From: a virus
Virus record (IMG/VR): IMGVR_UViG_3300025313_000136
Location: 1-20,645 of that record
Direction: 5' to 3' (one strand)
DNA: 20,645 bases
Under the pieces are notes generated by a model. It searched no databases and was not told where the DNA came from. It worked only from the letters and a program-made list of their open reading frames with translations. Both the position numbers and the translations under genes were made by a program. Position 1 is the stretch's first letter, and each line of letters begins with the position of its first letter. Positions 6,878 to 14,150 of the stretch are shown here, in pieces.

Positions 6878-7044
6878 TTTGGTCTTTTATAAGTGGAATT
6901 GTATTCTGCATCTTTTGTGGATTTGCATTATACATAGGCCATCAAGTTGACCTAATGGAAAATAAGTTTAAAAGTGATACAACAGAATCAATATCTTTTT
7001 TAAGTAAGCGTATTGAAAATTTAGAATCTAAATACGTTAATTAA
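6874..7044 (+). CDS. Small membrane-anchored coiled-coil protein (56 aa)
   Basis: The ATG at 6874 overlaps the preceding stop (ATGA), so translational coupling is likely; a TTG at 6862 in the same frame is a weaker alternative. The product has an N-terminal hydrophobic helix (about residues 2-25) then a short amphipathic helix, E-S-I-S-F-L-S-K-R-I-E-N-L-E. It matches the plan of the proteins at 1618 and 2918 and shares S-I-S and K-R elements with the latter. It is the last gene before the portal promoter region. Function unknown. Confidence 0.65.
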   Translation: MIWSFISGIVFCIFCGFALYIGHQVDLMENKFKSDTTESISFLSKRIENLESKYVN

Positions 7045-7047
7045 TTC

Positions 7048-7076
7048 TTGTCGAAAAATAATCGCACTCCTAGTCT
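7048..7076 (+). promoter_or_regulatory. Repeated promoter-like element before the portal
   Basis: A 29-base stretch here matches 14514-14542 at 26 positions. Both copies start TTGTCGA, contain AAATAATCGCACT and end in CTAG followed by a base and CT. If TTGTCG is a -35, the hexamer 17 bases downstream (TAGTCT here, TAGACT there) sits where a -10 belongs, though it is a poor sigma70 match. Placement in the two gaps before structural genes, with no match in the coding regions next to it, points to a phage late promoter or activator site. Confidence 0.6.
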
Positions 7077-7094
7077 AATGTGATATCACATTAG
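7075..7094. promoter_or_regulatory. Perfect 20-bp palindrome, operator-like
   Basis: The sequence CTAATGTGAT followed by its exact reverse complement forms an uninterrupted 20-bp dyad. It starts at the end of the promoter-like element and stops just before the portal Shine-Dalgarno site, so it would overlap the transcription start. It contains TGTGA and TCACA but with two bases between them rather than the six of a CRP site. An operator for a dimeric repressor is likely; a hairpin in the mRNA leader is the alternative. Confidence 0.6.
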
Positions 7095-7107
7095 GAAGGA
7101 TGTAGCG

Positions 7108-9174
7108 ATGCCATTATTTCCCCAACTTGGACCTGAGTATTATGACGAAAGCGACAGAGGAATACTCTCTCGCATGTCTGCTTTTTACGCAGAAAGCATA
7201 TCTATAAACCAATCTTTTTGGACCGAGGCCGATACCGATACCCGTTTCTTAACGGGCGATCAAACGGTCTGGAACGATATCTATGGCAATTTGCCAGCAA
7301 ACAGAAGAAAATCATTCTCTTTTAATCGCATTAGGCGTGTTGTTGAGATGGTATCAGGCCACCAACGGCGCAATCGCAAGAGCACAATAGTCGTTCCGGT
7401 TGAGAATGCCGATGAAGGAACCGCTGATCAGTACACTAAGATACTATTATGGTGCAATCAACAAGAAGGCGTGCTCGAGACTATCTCTGATGCCTTTCAT
7501 GGATCTCTTGCTACTGGTATGAACCTATTGCAGGTCTGGCTAGACTTTAGGTCTGATCCAATATCGGGCAATATCAAGGTAGATAACTGCTCCTACAATA
7601 GCTTTCTTATTGACCCATTCTTCCGCAAACAAGATTTATCAGACTGTAATGCTATATGGAAACGCTCGTTCTTAACTAAGAGTGAGTGTTCTTCATTGAT
7701 ACCAGACAAGGTAGATCAGATCATGCAGCTTATGGGCAATGATAACCGTGATGGCAAATTCCAGTTTATGCCTGAGAATTACAACTATGGCATGAAAAAT
7801 TTACTCACCTATGATGAATTTTACTATAGAGATTATCGAAAACAAAAGATGTTAGTCGATTCACAAACTGGCGAAGTACAAGAATGGCGCAATCAGGATG
7901 ATGAAGCGCTTAAGATGTTCTTATATCAAGAGCCTACGTTGACTATGATTGAACAAGAAGTACCAACAGTACGACAAGCTATAGTAGTACAAGGTAAGGT
8001 GCTTTATGATGGCCCAAATTATCTAAATATCGATTCGTATCCATTTGTTCCAGTTTTTGCTTATTATACGCCGGAGATGCCGTACTTCCCTGGACGAGTT
8101 CAAGGTATGGTTCGTGGTCTACGTGATGCTCAATACTTATACAACCGCCGTAAAGCAATAGAACTCGATATATTAGAAAGTCAGATTAACTCTGGTTGGA
8201 AATATAAAGAAGATGCTCTCGTTAACCCCCGAGATATATTCCTGAGTGGACAAGGTCGTGGACTTGCGGTAAAAACTGAAGCACAAATGTCAGATGTAGA
8301 GCAGATTATACCACCCCAAGTCCCACCTTCCATGATTCAGCTTTCAGAGATTCTTGCACGTGAAGTACAAGAGATATCGGGCGTAAATGAAGAACTACTC
8401 GGTTCAGCAATCGATGACAAGGCAGGTGTTCTAAGCATGCTTCGTCAAGGGGCTGGCCTTACTACTCTTCAACGGCTTTTCGATCAACTGGATCGATCCC
8501 AGAAACTGTTGGGTAAAGTTATGATCGATATTATCCAGAGCAACTTCACTCCAGGTAAAATAAAGAAGATTATACAAGAAGAGCCTGCTCCGCAGTTCTA
8601 CAACAAGGCCTTCGGGAAATACGATTCTGCTGTTGAAGAAGGTATTAATAGCTCAACTCAGAAGCAAATGCAACTTGCTCAATTAATGCAATTGCGTGAG
8701 ATGGGTATACCAATTCCTGATTCAGTAATTATTGAATCGGTTACCGTTCAAGATAAGCGTAAATTACTTGCCGCTATGGAACAAGAAAAACAACAAGCTA
8801 TGCAATCACAACAAGCACAAGAACAGATGGCACAACAAGAAGCGCAGTCTCGTATTGAACTTGCTAATGCTCGCGCACAAGCTGATCAAGGGCTTGGTGC
8901 TGAGCGTTATAGTCGTATTGAAGAGAATCAAGCACTTGCTGAAGAACGTCGTGCAGCTGCTATTAAAGACCATGAGCTTGGATTACTCAATTTAGTGAAA
9001 GCAATGAAAGAATTAGATGGGATGGATATTAATCACTTGGCTCAGCTTGTTACTGTTGCTAAGACCCTTAAAGATGCGAGCGCTGTACAAGAAGTTGAGC
9101 AGCGAGAAGTGCAAAAACAAACAGTGCAACAACCAGCTATGCAAGAGCAATCTATGCAGCCAATGATGCAGTAG
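7108..9174 (+). CDS. Portal protein, P22 gp1-like
   Basis: The portal is the dodecameric ring at one vertex that takes in DNA and joins head to tail. The 688-residue length fits the P22-type family. The N-terminus contains the expected region with F-x-F-N-R-I-R-R-V-V-E-M-V-S-G and R-N-R-K-S (about residues 72-95), followed by the G-S-L-A-T-G-M-N-L-L segment (about 131-140) and a clip/stem region with the R-D-A-Q-Y-L-Y-N-R-R helix near residue 340. From about residue 550 the protein is Gln- and Ala-rich and coiled-coil-like, as expected for the barrel. AGGAAGGA lies upstream of the ATG. Family call is strong; exact boundary of domains is inferred. Confidence 0.93.
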   Translation: MPLFPQLGPEYYDESDRGILSRMSAFYAESISINQSFWTEADTDTRFLTGDQTVWNDIYGNLPANRRKSFSFNRIRRVVEMVSGHQRRNRKSTIVVPVENADEGTADQYTKILLWCNQQEGVLETISDAFHGSLATGMNLLQVWLDFRSDPISGNIKVDNCSYNSFLIDPFFRKQDLSDCNAIWKRSFLTKSECSSLIPDKVDQIMQLMGNDNRDGKFQFMPENYNYGMKNLLTYDEFYYRDYRKQKMLVDSQTGEVQEWRNQDDEALKMFLYQEPTLTMIEQEVPTVRQAIVVQGKVLYDGPNYLNIDSYPFVPVFAYYTPEMPYFPGRVQGMVRGLRDAQYLYNRRKAIELDILESQINSGWKYKEDALVNPRDIFLSGQGRGLAVKTEAQMSDVEQIIPPQVPPSMIQLSEILAREVQEISGVNEELLGSAIDDKAGVLSMLRQGAGLTTLQRLFDQLDRSQKLLGKVMIDIIQSNFTPGKIKKIIQEEPAPQFYNKAFGKYDSAVEEGINSSTQKQMQLAQLMQLREMGIPIPDSVIIESVTVQDKRKLLAAMEQEKQQAMQSQQAQEQMAQQEAQSRIELANARAQADQGLGAERYSRIEENQALAEERRAAAIKDHELGLLNLVKAMKELDGMDINHLAQLVTVAKTLKDASAVQEVEQREVQKQTVQQPAMQEQSMQPMMQ

Positions 9175-9195
9175 TTAGAGGATATTAAACAACCT

Positions 9196-9211
9196 TGAGG
9201 ACTCGTCCTCA
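9196..9211 (+). other. Short hairpin after the portal gene
   Basis: Arms TGAGGA and TCCTCA enclose CTCG, forming a compact GC-containing hairpin between the portal stop and the next Shine-Dalgarno site. No T-run follows, so termination is unlikely; it may protect an mRNA 3' end or modulate expression. Confidence 0.45.
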
Positions 9212-9229
9212 GTTACTACAAGGAACAGT

Positions 9230-9490
9230 ATGAAGAAAAGACATTATAATCAAGGCGCTTATGAAGGTGCTGATTCACGTCGCAAACAAGAACGTGAAGA
9301 TGGTGGCATGATCAGTGAAGATCGTAGCGCTATTGCAAACATGCCACAAGGCGTGATTATGAAAGCGTATCCATCTATGTATGAGTCTGAAGTATTCCCA
9401 CATCTTAATGACACTATTAGTGGTGTTGATAAGCAAATTCATGAAGATGAAGGTGGTATGAAACGTCATAGATCTAAGTCTAAATATTAG
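9230..9490 (+). CDS. Small conserved-looking phage protein (86 aa)
   Basis: The product is hydrophilic, with basic ends (M-K-K-R-H and K-R-H-R-S-K-S-K-Y) and a less charged middle (about residues 30-70) containing P-Q-G-V-I-M-K-A-Y-P and D-x-I-S-G-V-D. No membrane segment or cysteine is present. AAGGA precedes the ATG. Its place between portal and scaffold suggests a minor head or assembly protein. I do not recognise a named family. Confidence 0.8.
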   Translation: MKKRHYNQGAYEGADSRRKQEREDGGMISEDRSAIANMPQGVIMKAYPSMYESEVFPHLNDTISGVDKQIHEDEGGMKRHRSKSKY

Positions 9491-9498
9491 GAGTCATT

Positions 9499-9648
9499 AT
9501 GCCAGCCTCTATTCGTAAAAAGGGCAAAGCAACCAAGATTGCTGAGCGCATATTGAATATTAATACTAAAGATGAGACTAAGAAGAAGACTAAAGAGAAT
9601 GAAGTCAAAAAGAGGCTTCAGTTCGAAGATACGTATCGGGTAAGATAG
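9499..9648 (+). CDS. Short lysine-rich protein (49 aa)
   Basis: An AGGAG site overlaps the previous stop and lies at good distance from the ATG. The 49-residue product is very basic, with K-K-G-K near the start, a helical centre and T-K-D-E-T-K-K-K-T-K. There is no recognisable domain. It belongs to a set of three short, charged proteins between portal and scaffold. A nucleic-acid or scaffold contact is suggested only by charge. Confidence 0.65.
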   Translation: MPASIRKKGKATKIAERILNINTKDETKKKTKENEVKKRLQFEDTYRVR

Positions 9649-9658
9649 ATGCATGGTT

Positions 9659-9695
9659 GGGCAGAGGTGTTACTCTGTCCTTCCTTAAAAAGGAA
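9659..9695 (+). promoter_or_regulatory. Double hairpin covering the Shine-Dalgarno of the next gene
   Basis: The first hairpin pairs 9659-9666 with 9673-9680 (eight pairs, one G-U). The second pairs TTCCTT (9681-9686) with AAGGAA (9690-9695), and that AAGGAA is the ribosome-binding site for the gene starting at 9701. The mRNA could therefore hide its own initiation site. The second stem is weak, so it may only dampen translation. Confidence 0.45.
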
Positions 9696-9700
9696 ATAGA

Positions 9701-9949
9701 ATGGCAAAGCACAAAGGTAAAAAAGCACCAATGAGTAAAAAACCTCGTGGTATGGAAATTGAAATAGAGATTGAGCACAAAGAAAAGAAGAAGAAGAAAG
9801 AACCTGCTAAAAAAGGTGGTAAAGTTGCAAAAGTGATGCACGAGTTCAAGGAAGGCGACCTTCATAGCGGCTCTAAAAAAGGCCCTAAGGTAAAGAATAA
9901 ATCTCAGGCTTTAGCAATCGCCATGAACGAAGCAAGAAAAAATGGTTGA
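9701..9949 (+). CDS. DUF6496-like small basic protein
   Basis: The C-terminal half (about residues 44-80) reads V-M-H-E-F-K-E-G-D-L-H-S-G-S-K-K-G-P followed by K-V-K-N-K-S-Q-A-L-A-I-A, which matches my memory of the DUF6496 signature. The N-terminal half is a low-complexity stretch of Lys and Glu with an alternating E-I-E-I-E-I segment. Members of this group are small basic proteins of unknown function from bacteria and phages. Here it lies in the head module, between portal and scaffold. The last 8 bases overlap the next gene. Confidence 0.85.
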   Translation: MAKHKGKKAPMSKKPRGMEIEIEIEHKEKKKKKEPAKKGGKVAKVMHEFKEGDLHSGSKKGPKVKNKSQALAIAMNEARKNG

Positions 9950-10436
9950 TGCACGAGAAACCGTCGGTAAAGTGTCATCTGATCTCATAGTAAAGCCTGT
10001 TGAAGCAGAGAATTCCTATGAGCAGATGACCGAGCAGCTTTCCGATTGGGATAAAAACATATATGAGTGCGTAAATCGCTGCAAGATTGATTATCCAGGC
10101 GACTTTTATGTAGTAGTGATCACTAAAAAAGAAAAGCTAATGCAGAATGTCATACGCAACTACTTTTTTGGTACTAATTCCTGCCCGACACCGACCTGGG
10201 ATCAAACCGTCTTCGCATACAATAGATCTGATGAGAGTATAGACTTCTTATGGACTATACCAGACAAGATTACATGCATGACATTTAAATGGTACCCCAA
10301 ATTGGTACCGGCTGAAGAGTATCAACTTTTGAAGTTTGTACTTGAATTTGAAGATGGGACACTTTTAGAGATTGCTAAAAAGCGCAATGGCGAGATCGAT
10401 ACGCCTCCAGTAATTAAATTAGATATACCTGCTTAA
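9942..10436 (+). CDS. Conserved phage protein of head module (164 aa)
   Basis: The 164-residue product looks like a small alpha/beta protein. Visible features are F-Y-V-V-V-I-T (about residues 56-62), a conserved-looking C-P-T-P-T-W-D-Q-T-V-F (81-91), then I-D-F-L-W-T-I-P-D (99-107), a pattern I associate with hypothetical proteins near portal genes in environmental phages. There is no membrane segment. The start lies inside the end of the DUF6496-like gene, with a weak purine-rich site, so coupling is likely. A structural or assembly role is inferred from position. Confidence 0.8.
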   Translation: MVDARETVGKVSSDLIVKPVEAENSYEQMTEQLSDWDKNIYECVNRCKIDYPGDFYVVVITKKEKLMQNVIRNYFFGTNSCPTPTWDQTVFAYNRSDESIDFLWTIPDKITCMTFKWYPKLVPAEEYQLLKFVLEFEDGTLLEIAKKRNGEIDTPPVIKLDIPA

Positions 10437-10449
10437 GAAAAGGGTAAGC

Positions 10450-11175
10450 ATGCAAGATAATGAACATTTCCCAGCTACAGAAACACATGAAGAAAATACA
10501 CAGACAAATAATGACGCTGAACAGGTTAATCACCAGCCACAGCAACACGCCTCTACAGAAGAAAGCTCATCAGCACGAAACTTCCGCCAACTCAGAGAAA
10601 AGGCTGAGCGAGCAGAAAGAGAACGTGATGAGGCAATGCAATACATACGCACTATGCAAGCGCAACAACAGAAGCCTAAAGATGAAGATGATGATCTTGC
10701 TGATGATGATCTTGTTGAGCGTAAGCATGTCGATCGCATAGTCGATAAGAAGATCCGCAAGTATGAAGAGCAACTACAGCAATATTCTATGATGCAACAA
10801 GAACAACAAGTGCTTAATCAATGTAAGGATTATTATGCAATTGTGAATGATGATGCAATCGCTATGCTTCGTGAACAAGAGCCTGATATTGCTGCTACAT
10901 TGGCTGCAAATCCTGATCTTAAGAGTAAAGCAATTGCTACCTACAACATCATTAAAAAGCTTGGTCTTAATAATGCAGCAGCTGCTGCACAACCTTACTC
11001 ACAAGATATTGAACGCATTCAAAAGAATGCAGCAAAGCCTAAACCTTTAGCTTCAGTGAATCCACAACAGGGTGATAGTCCGCTATCTAGAGCTAATGCC
11101 TTTGCTAATGGCCTTACTGAAGAACTTAAAGATCAATTACGTAAAGAAATGTCAGAATCCCGACGCGGATATTAA
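10450..11175 (+). CDS. Probable capsid scaffolding protein
   Basis: The 241-residue protein has the look of a phage scaffold: a very acidic, Gln- and Asn-rich N-terminus, a long coiled coil (about residues 45-125) with Q-rich stretches and a D-D-D-L-A-D-D-D-L repeat, an Ala-rich helical part (about 145-185) and a basic C-terminal tail (K-E-M-S-E-S-R-R-G-Y) of the type that binds capsid protein. It lies before the major capsid gene as expected. Scaffolds vary too much in sequence for a family match by eye, so the call rests on composition and gene order. AAGGG lies upstream of the ATG. Confidence 0.8.
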   Translation: MQDNEHFPATETHEENTQTNNDAEQVNHQPQQHASTEESSSARNFRQLREKAERAERERDEAMQYIRTMQAQQQKPKDEDDDLADDDLVERKHVDRIVDKKIRKYEEQLQQYSMMQQEQQVLNQCKDYYAIVNDDAIAMLREQEPDIAATLAANPDLKSKAIATYNIIKKLGLNNAAAAAQPYSQDIERIQKNAAKPKPLASVNPQQGDSPLSRANAFANGLTEELKDQLRKEMSESRRGY

Positions 11176-11198
11176 AAAGCCCACTTTTCTCATGTAAA

Positions 11199-11230
11199 CC
11201 ATCCCTACTCGCCTTTCCGGGTAGGGATGG
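11199..11230. terminator. Strong hairpin between convergent genes
   Basis: Positions 11199-11211 pair with 11218-11230 in 13 base pairs including one G-U, around a six-base loop. The hairpin lies between the scaffold stop and the stop of an opposing gene. Neither side has a long T-run; on the minus strand the stem is followed by TTTA. It is probably a two-sided transcript end or processing barrier. Confidence 0.65.
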
Positions 11231-11276
11231 TCAAAAAACAGGGTAGTTTTGACTAAGTTATGGTTGTTTTACAAGG

Positions 11277-11534
11277 TTAATATCTTCTAAACTGTGAAGA
11301 ATTAATCATATTCATTGCCATCATAGTAGTCATCAATGGCAGAGTAGAAGAGTAATCGCTTTTGTCTCTCTTTGCGGGCTTTATTGTTTCTGTTTTTGTT
11401 ACTTTGCCATCAGGTGTTGTAGTGTAAGTAATTGTTATACGCGGCTTTGGTTCTTCTTCACAATAAACACAAATGCCAAAAATTATTACTAACGCTATAG
11501 CCAATATTATTAGCCACCCAGCTTCATTATCCAT
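11277..11534 (-). CDS. Small single-pass membrane protein on opposite strand
   Basis: The start at 11534 (M-D-N-E-A-G-W) was chosen because AAGGAAAAT lies directly upstream; a longer form from 11561 has no such site. The 85-residue product has a hydrophobic helix at about residues 6-25 ending in C-V-Y-C, then E-E-E-P-K-P and a Thr/Lys-rich region that looks like beta strands. It may be a lytic accessory, an envelope-modifying cargo protein or an immunity factor; no family is recognised. It is an inverted gene inside the head operon, with its own upstream gap and a strong hairpin downstream, the usual layout of a phage moron. Confidence 0.7.
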   Translation of the reverse strand: MDNEAGWLIILAIALVIIFGICVYCEEEPKPRITITYTTTPDGKVTKTETIKPAKRDKSDYSSTLPLMTTMMAMNMINSSQFRRY

Positions 11535-11553
11535 ATTTTCCTTCCAAAATATA

Positions 11554-11704
11554 AATCGCACGATTATTTTATTTATAGCGTTACAGAGATTCGCTCACTC
11601 TATCTAAAAAATCCATCGGTGTACAGAGACTCACCACCTCAACTCGACGTAAAGCAAGTCTCGTCAACTTAGAATAATTACATAATTAATCTAAGGAAAT
11701 GCTT
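11554..11704 (+). promoter_or_regulatory. Leader of the major capsid gene
   Basis: This gap holds several signals. AATCGCAC at 11554-11561 is the octamer also found inside both promoter-like elements (7060 and 14526), but the flanks differ. TACAGAGA followed by T or C and TC occurs at 11582 and again exactly 40 bases later at 11622. GAGACT (11626-11631) can pair with AGTCTC (11657-11662). The capsid ribosome-binding site AAGGA is at 11693-11697. The region probably contains the capsid promoter and a structured mRNA leader. No clear sigma70 hexamers were found. Confidence 0.4.
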
Positions 11705-12658
11705 ATGGCAATTACAACTACTTCAACTTTGCCTGCTCCAGTGCAACAAAGTTTTTCATACAAGCTGCTAAGTGTACCAGTGCCGAATATGATTCACAAA
11801 ATTCCAGCAATGCATAAACGTATGCCACGCAATGGTGGTACAACCTTACGTATGCGCAGATATAATCCCTTGGCTGTAGCAATGGTACCACTAGGTAATA
11901 CTGGTGTGACTCCTCCGCCACAAAATTTAACAGCCGTGGATATCGATGCCAAAATCTCATTTTATGGCACTTATGTACAACTTAACGAGCAAGTGACGCT
12001 TCAAAACCAAGACCCTGTCTTGAACGAATGCGCAGCTCGTTTAGGCGTCTCTCTACGTCAAACAGAAGATCAACTAACTCGTGACATGCTTGCAGCAACT
12101 GCTTCATTCATTAACTGTGTGGGTGGTATCAATGGTGATTCTCCAACTAATATTACACGTTTCGACGTTGATACTGTTGTTCGTGCTTTGCTTAATAACA
12201 ATGCATACACAATCTTAGACAACATTGAAGGTGAAGATAAGTTCGGTACTGCGCCAGTTCGTGATGCATACTTCGCTATGTGTTCTACAAACTTGACTGG
12301 TAACTTGGATATAGTTAATGGTTTCATTCAAAAGAACAATTACCCATCTCCAATGAATGCACTTAGATCAGAATGGGGTTCAATTGGTAACTTACGTTTC
12401 TTGATCTCATCTATTGGTTCAGTTGTGCCTAATGCTTCTGCTCTTAACGCGAATGTGTATAACATCTTCGTTACGGGTATGGAAGGCTATGCATGTATCG
12501 AACAAGATGGCTATTCTGCTACATTTATTTACAGACCGCCAATTTATGATGGACCTTTAGCATTAAATGCTTCAGTTGGTTATAAATTTGCAGAAGTGCC
12601 GCGCATAACTAATGACTTATGGGTACTAAATTTACGCGCAACCCTATTAGGTTCATAA
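11705..12658 (+). CDS. Major capsid protein, N4-gp56-like
   Basis: The protein forms the icosahedral shell. The 317 residues show the N4-gp56 pattern: an N-terminal arm rich in Thr and Pro, a basic loop with R-M-R-R-Y-N-P-L-A (about residues 49-57), then S-F-Y-G-T-Y-V-Q-L-N-E-Q-V and D-P-V-L-N-E-C-A (about 83-108) followed by a long helix with R-D-M-L-A-A-T (about 125-132), which forms the spine of an HK97-type fold. The C-terminus carries an E-Q-D-G-Y-S-A-T-F-I-Y-R-P-P segment. The ATG at 11705 is seven bases from AAGGA; an ATG at 11699 is too close. Identification is by pattern memory and gene order, and I consider it firm. Confidence 0.9.
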   Translation: MAITTTSTLPAPVQQSFSYKLLSVPVPNMIHKIPAMHKRMPRNGGTTLRMRRYNPLAVAMVPLGNTGVTPPPQNLTAVDIDAKISFYGTYVQLNEQVTLQNQDPVLNECAARLGVSLRQTEDQLTRDMLAATASFINCVGGINGDSPTNITRFDVDTVVRALLNNNAYTILDNIEGEDKFGTAPVRDAYFAMCSTNLTGNLDIVNGFIQKNNYPSPMNALRSEWGSIGNLRFLISSIGSVVPNASALNANVYNIFVTGMEGYACIEQDGYSATFIYRPPIYDGPLALNASVGYKFAEVPRITNDLWVLNLRATLLGS

Positions 12659-12667
12659 GGAGTAATC

Positions 12668-13684
12668 ATGGACGGAACTATAATTTTACAAGGTCAATTT
12701 ACTTCTACTGGCGCTGCTACATTCATTCCATTACGCTCTGGTGTAGATTGGATGGAAGTCATTAATATGACTGAAGCTGCTGCTGCAAATGCTTCTCATG
12801 GTGTAAGTTATGATTGGCAACTTGGCATGGCTAACAATGATGGTCTTGTTACCTTGCGTAATGCGGCTGCAACTGAAGTCAATATAGATACTTCGGCTGG
12901 TCTTGCGGTTGATGGCTTCCAGCTACTTGATACATCAGTACAAACGACTGGTGCTAATAGAGCGGTTACTAATATCAGTGGTGCAGCTATACCTGTAGTG
13001 TCCGCTGCTAATACAACTGGATTAATTGCAAACGAAACAATTGTTCGTATGTATTTCCAAACAACTGCTGGTGCTGGTCTTTTGGCAAATCAACTTGCTG
13101 GAATTGATTTTACAGTAGGTGTGGTAAATGCTGGTGCTGATTTCCAATTACAGAATATGGCACAAATTGTTGGAACAGATGCGGTTATTGCTTCTAATTA
13201 TCGTGTAATTCCATTCAATCCTATTTTCTATCCACGTAGACGCGTGATTTCTAAGATTACTCAAGCTGTTCAAGCAGTAGTAACTACTACGGTAAATCAT
13301 GGCTATATACCTGGTCAGCAAATCAGATTCTCTAATGTTAGACAAGTAAGAGCAGGAGCAGCTGCTTATGGGATGGTTGAGATTGATGGTCTTGTTGGGA
13401 ACATTGTTGATACAACTGCTTCTACTTTTACTGTTGATATTGATACCACTGGCTTTACTGCCTTTGTATTCCCATTGACAGCCAACTATCCATTTACTCC
13501 TGCGCTAGCTATTCCAGTTGGTGAAGATACTGCAACGGCGTTGGATCTTGGTGAAGATATCTTAAGTGATGCAACCATTAACACTGCTGAAATCGGTATG
13601 TTGCTTGGTGCTGGTATTACTTCTCCTGCTGGTACAGTTGGTCAATCGATCTTCTGGAAAGCTGGAAAGTCTTTTAACGTTTAA
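12668..13684 (+). CDS. Probable capsid decoration or head-fibre protein
   Basis: The 338-residue protein is rich in Ala, Thr, Val and Asn and looks mostly beta, like virion surface proteins. It directly follows the capsid gene with a strong AAGGAG site. At about residues 186-265, N-P-I-F-Y-P...V-V-T-T-T-V-N-H-G-Y, D-G-L-V-G and T-F-T-V-D-I-D form a beta module that occurs in shortened form in the gene at 14151 and resembles repeats in phage tail proteins. The C-terminus contains I-P-V-G-E-D-T-A, also shared with that gene. Decoration of the capsid is inferred from order and composition; a head-fibre role is the main alternative. Confidence 0.7.
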   Translation: MDGTIILQGQFTSTGAATFIPLRSGVDWMEVINMTEAAAANASHGVSYDWQLGMANNDGLVTLRNAAATEVNIDTSAGLAVDGFQLLDTSVQTTGANRAVTNISGAAIPVVSAANTTGLIANETIVRMYFQTTAGAGLLANQLAGIDFTVGVVNAGADFQLQNMAQIVGTDAVIASNYRVIPFNPIFYPRRRVISKITQAVQAVVTTTVNHGYIPGQQIRFSNVRQVRAGAAAYGMVEIDGLVGNIVDTTASTFTVDIDTTGFTAFVFPLTANYPFTPALAIPVGEDTATALDLGEDILSDATINTAEIGMLLGAGITSPAGTVGQSIFWKAGKSFNV

Positions 13685-13691
13685 TTAATAC

Positions 13692-13711
13692 GGGGAGGAG
13701 CGCTCCTCCCC
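13692..13711 (+). terminator. GC-rich perfect palindrome after the capsid pair
   Basis: GGGGAGGAGC followed by its exact reverse complement forms a very stable hairpin. Only TCTTG follows, so termination is likely partial. It may lower expression of the genes after the abundant capsid and decoration genes, or stabilise their mRNA. Confidence 0.6.
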
Positions 13712-13730
13712 TCTTGAAAGGAAGATTCGT

Positions 13731-14141
13731 ATGAAAACAGAAGTAGCAAGTGCACCAGTTAAGATGGGTTGCCCAGATCCTAAAAAAGACATGTCTGGTT
13801 ATTTAAAGTATATGCGTGATAAAGATCGTGAAATGGTACGTGGTATATTCAGATTCTTTGAGGTGCCCGATGGCTTTATGAGCTTTGTATTCAGGGCTTA
13901 CAAAGAAGATGAAGTGGAGCGCTATGATATGTATGATGGCGAGATCTATACCGTGCCACTAGGTGTTGCAAAACATCTTAATAAAAACGGTTGGTATCCA
14001 GAGCATGCATTTGTTCAAGATGAAACAGGCAAGCCTATCGCTAAAATCGGTAAAAAGATCCGCAGATTCGGATTCCAAAGCCTTGAGTTCTTTGATGAAT
14101 CAGAAGCAGCTCCTGATCTAATTACTGTCCAAAAAATATAA
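13731..14141 (+). CDS. Conserved-looking structural-module protein (136 aa)
   Basis: The product is a small alpha/beta protein. An N-terminal tail leads to D-K-D-R-E-M-V-R-G-I-F-R-F-F-E-V-P (about residues 32-48), then a beta-rich section with Y-T-V-P-L-G-V-A-K-H-L-N-K-N-G-W-Y (about 67-84) and a basic strand I-G-K-K-I-R-R-F-G-F-Q-S-L-E-F near the end. I have a sense of this pattern from head genes of environmental podovirus-like phages but cannot name it. AAAGGAAG precedes the start. It lies between decoration and adaptor genes, so head completion is the likeliest area. Confidence 0.8.
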   Translation: MKTEVASAPVKMGCPDPKKDMSGYLKYMRDKDREMVRGIFRFFEVPDGFMSFVFRAYKEDEVERYDMYDGEIYTVPLGVAKHLNKNGWYPEHAFVQDETGKPIAKIGKKIRRFGFQSLEFFDESEAAPDLITVQKI

Positions 14142-14150
14142 AGGAATAGT

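Noticed and set aside
7077-7092. Possible CRP/cAMP site in the 20-bp palindrome
   Set aside because: TGTGA and TCACA are separated by two bases instead of six, so a CRP dimer would not fit.
8732-8995. Alternative frame inside the portal gene
   Set aside because: It arises from the Gln/Ala-rich repeats of the portal C-terminus and has no start signal.
9605-9865. Open frame on the minus strand rich in Phe and Leu
   Set aside because: This is the antisense of Lys-rich coding DNA; the + strand genes there have good start sites and a known family pattern.
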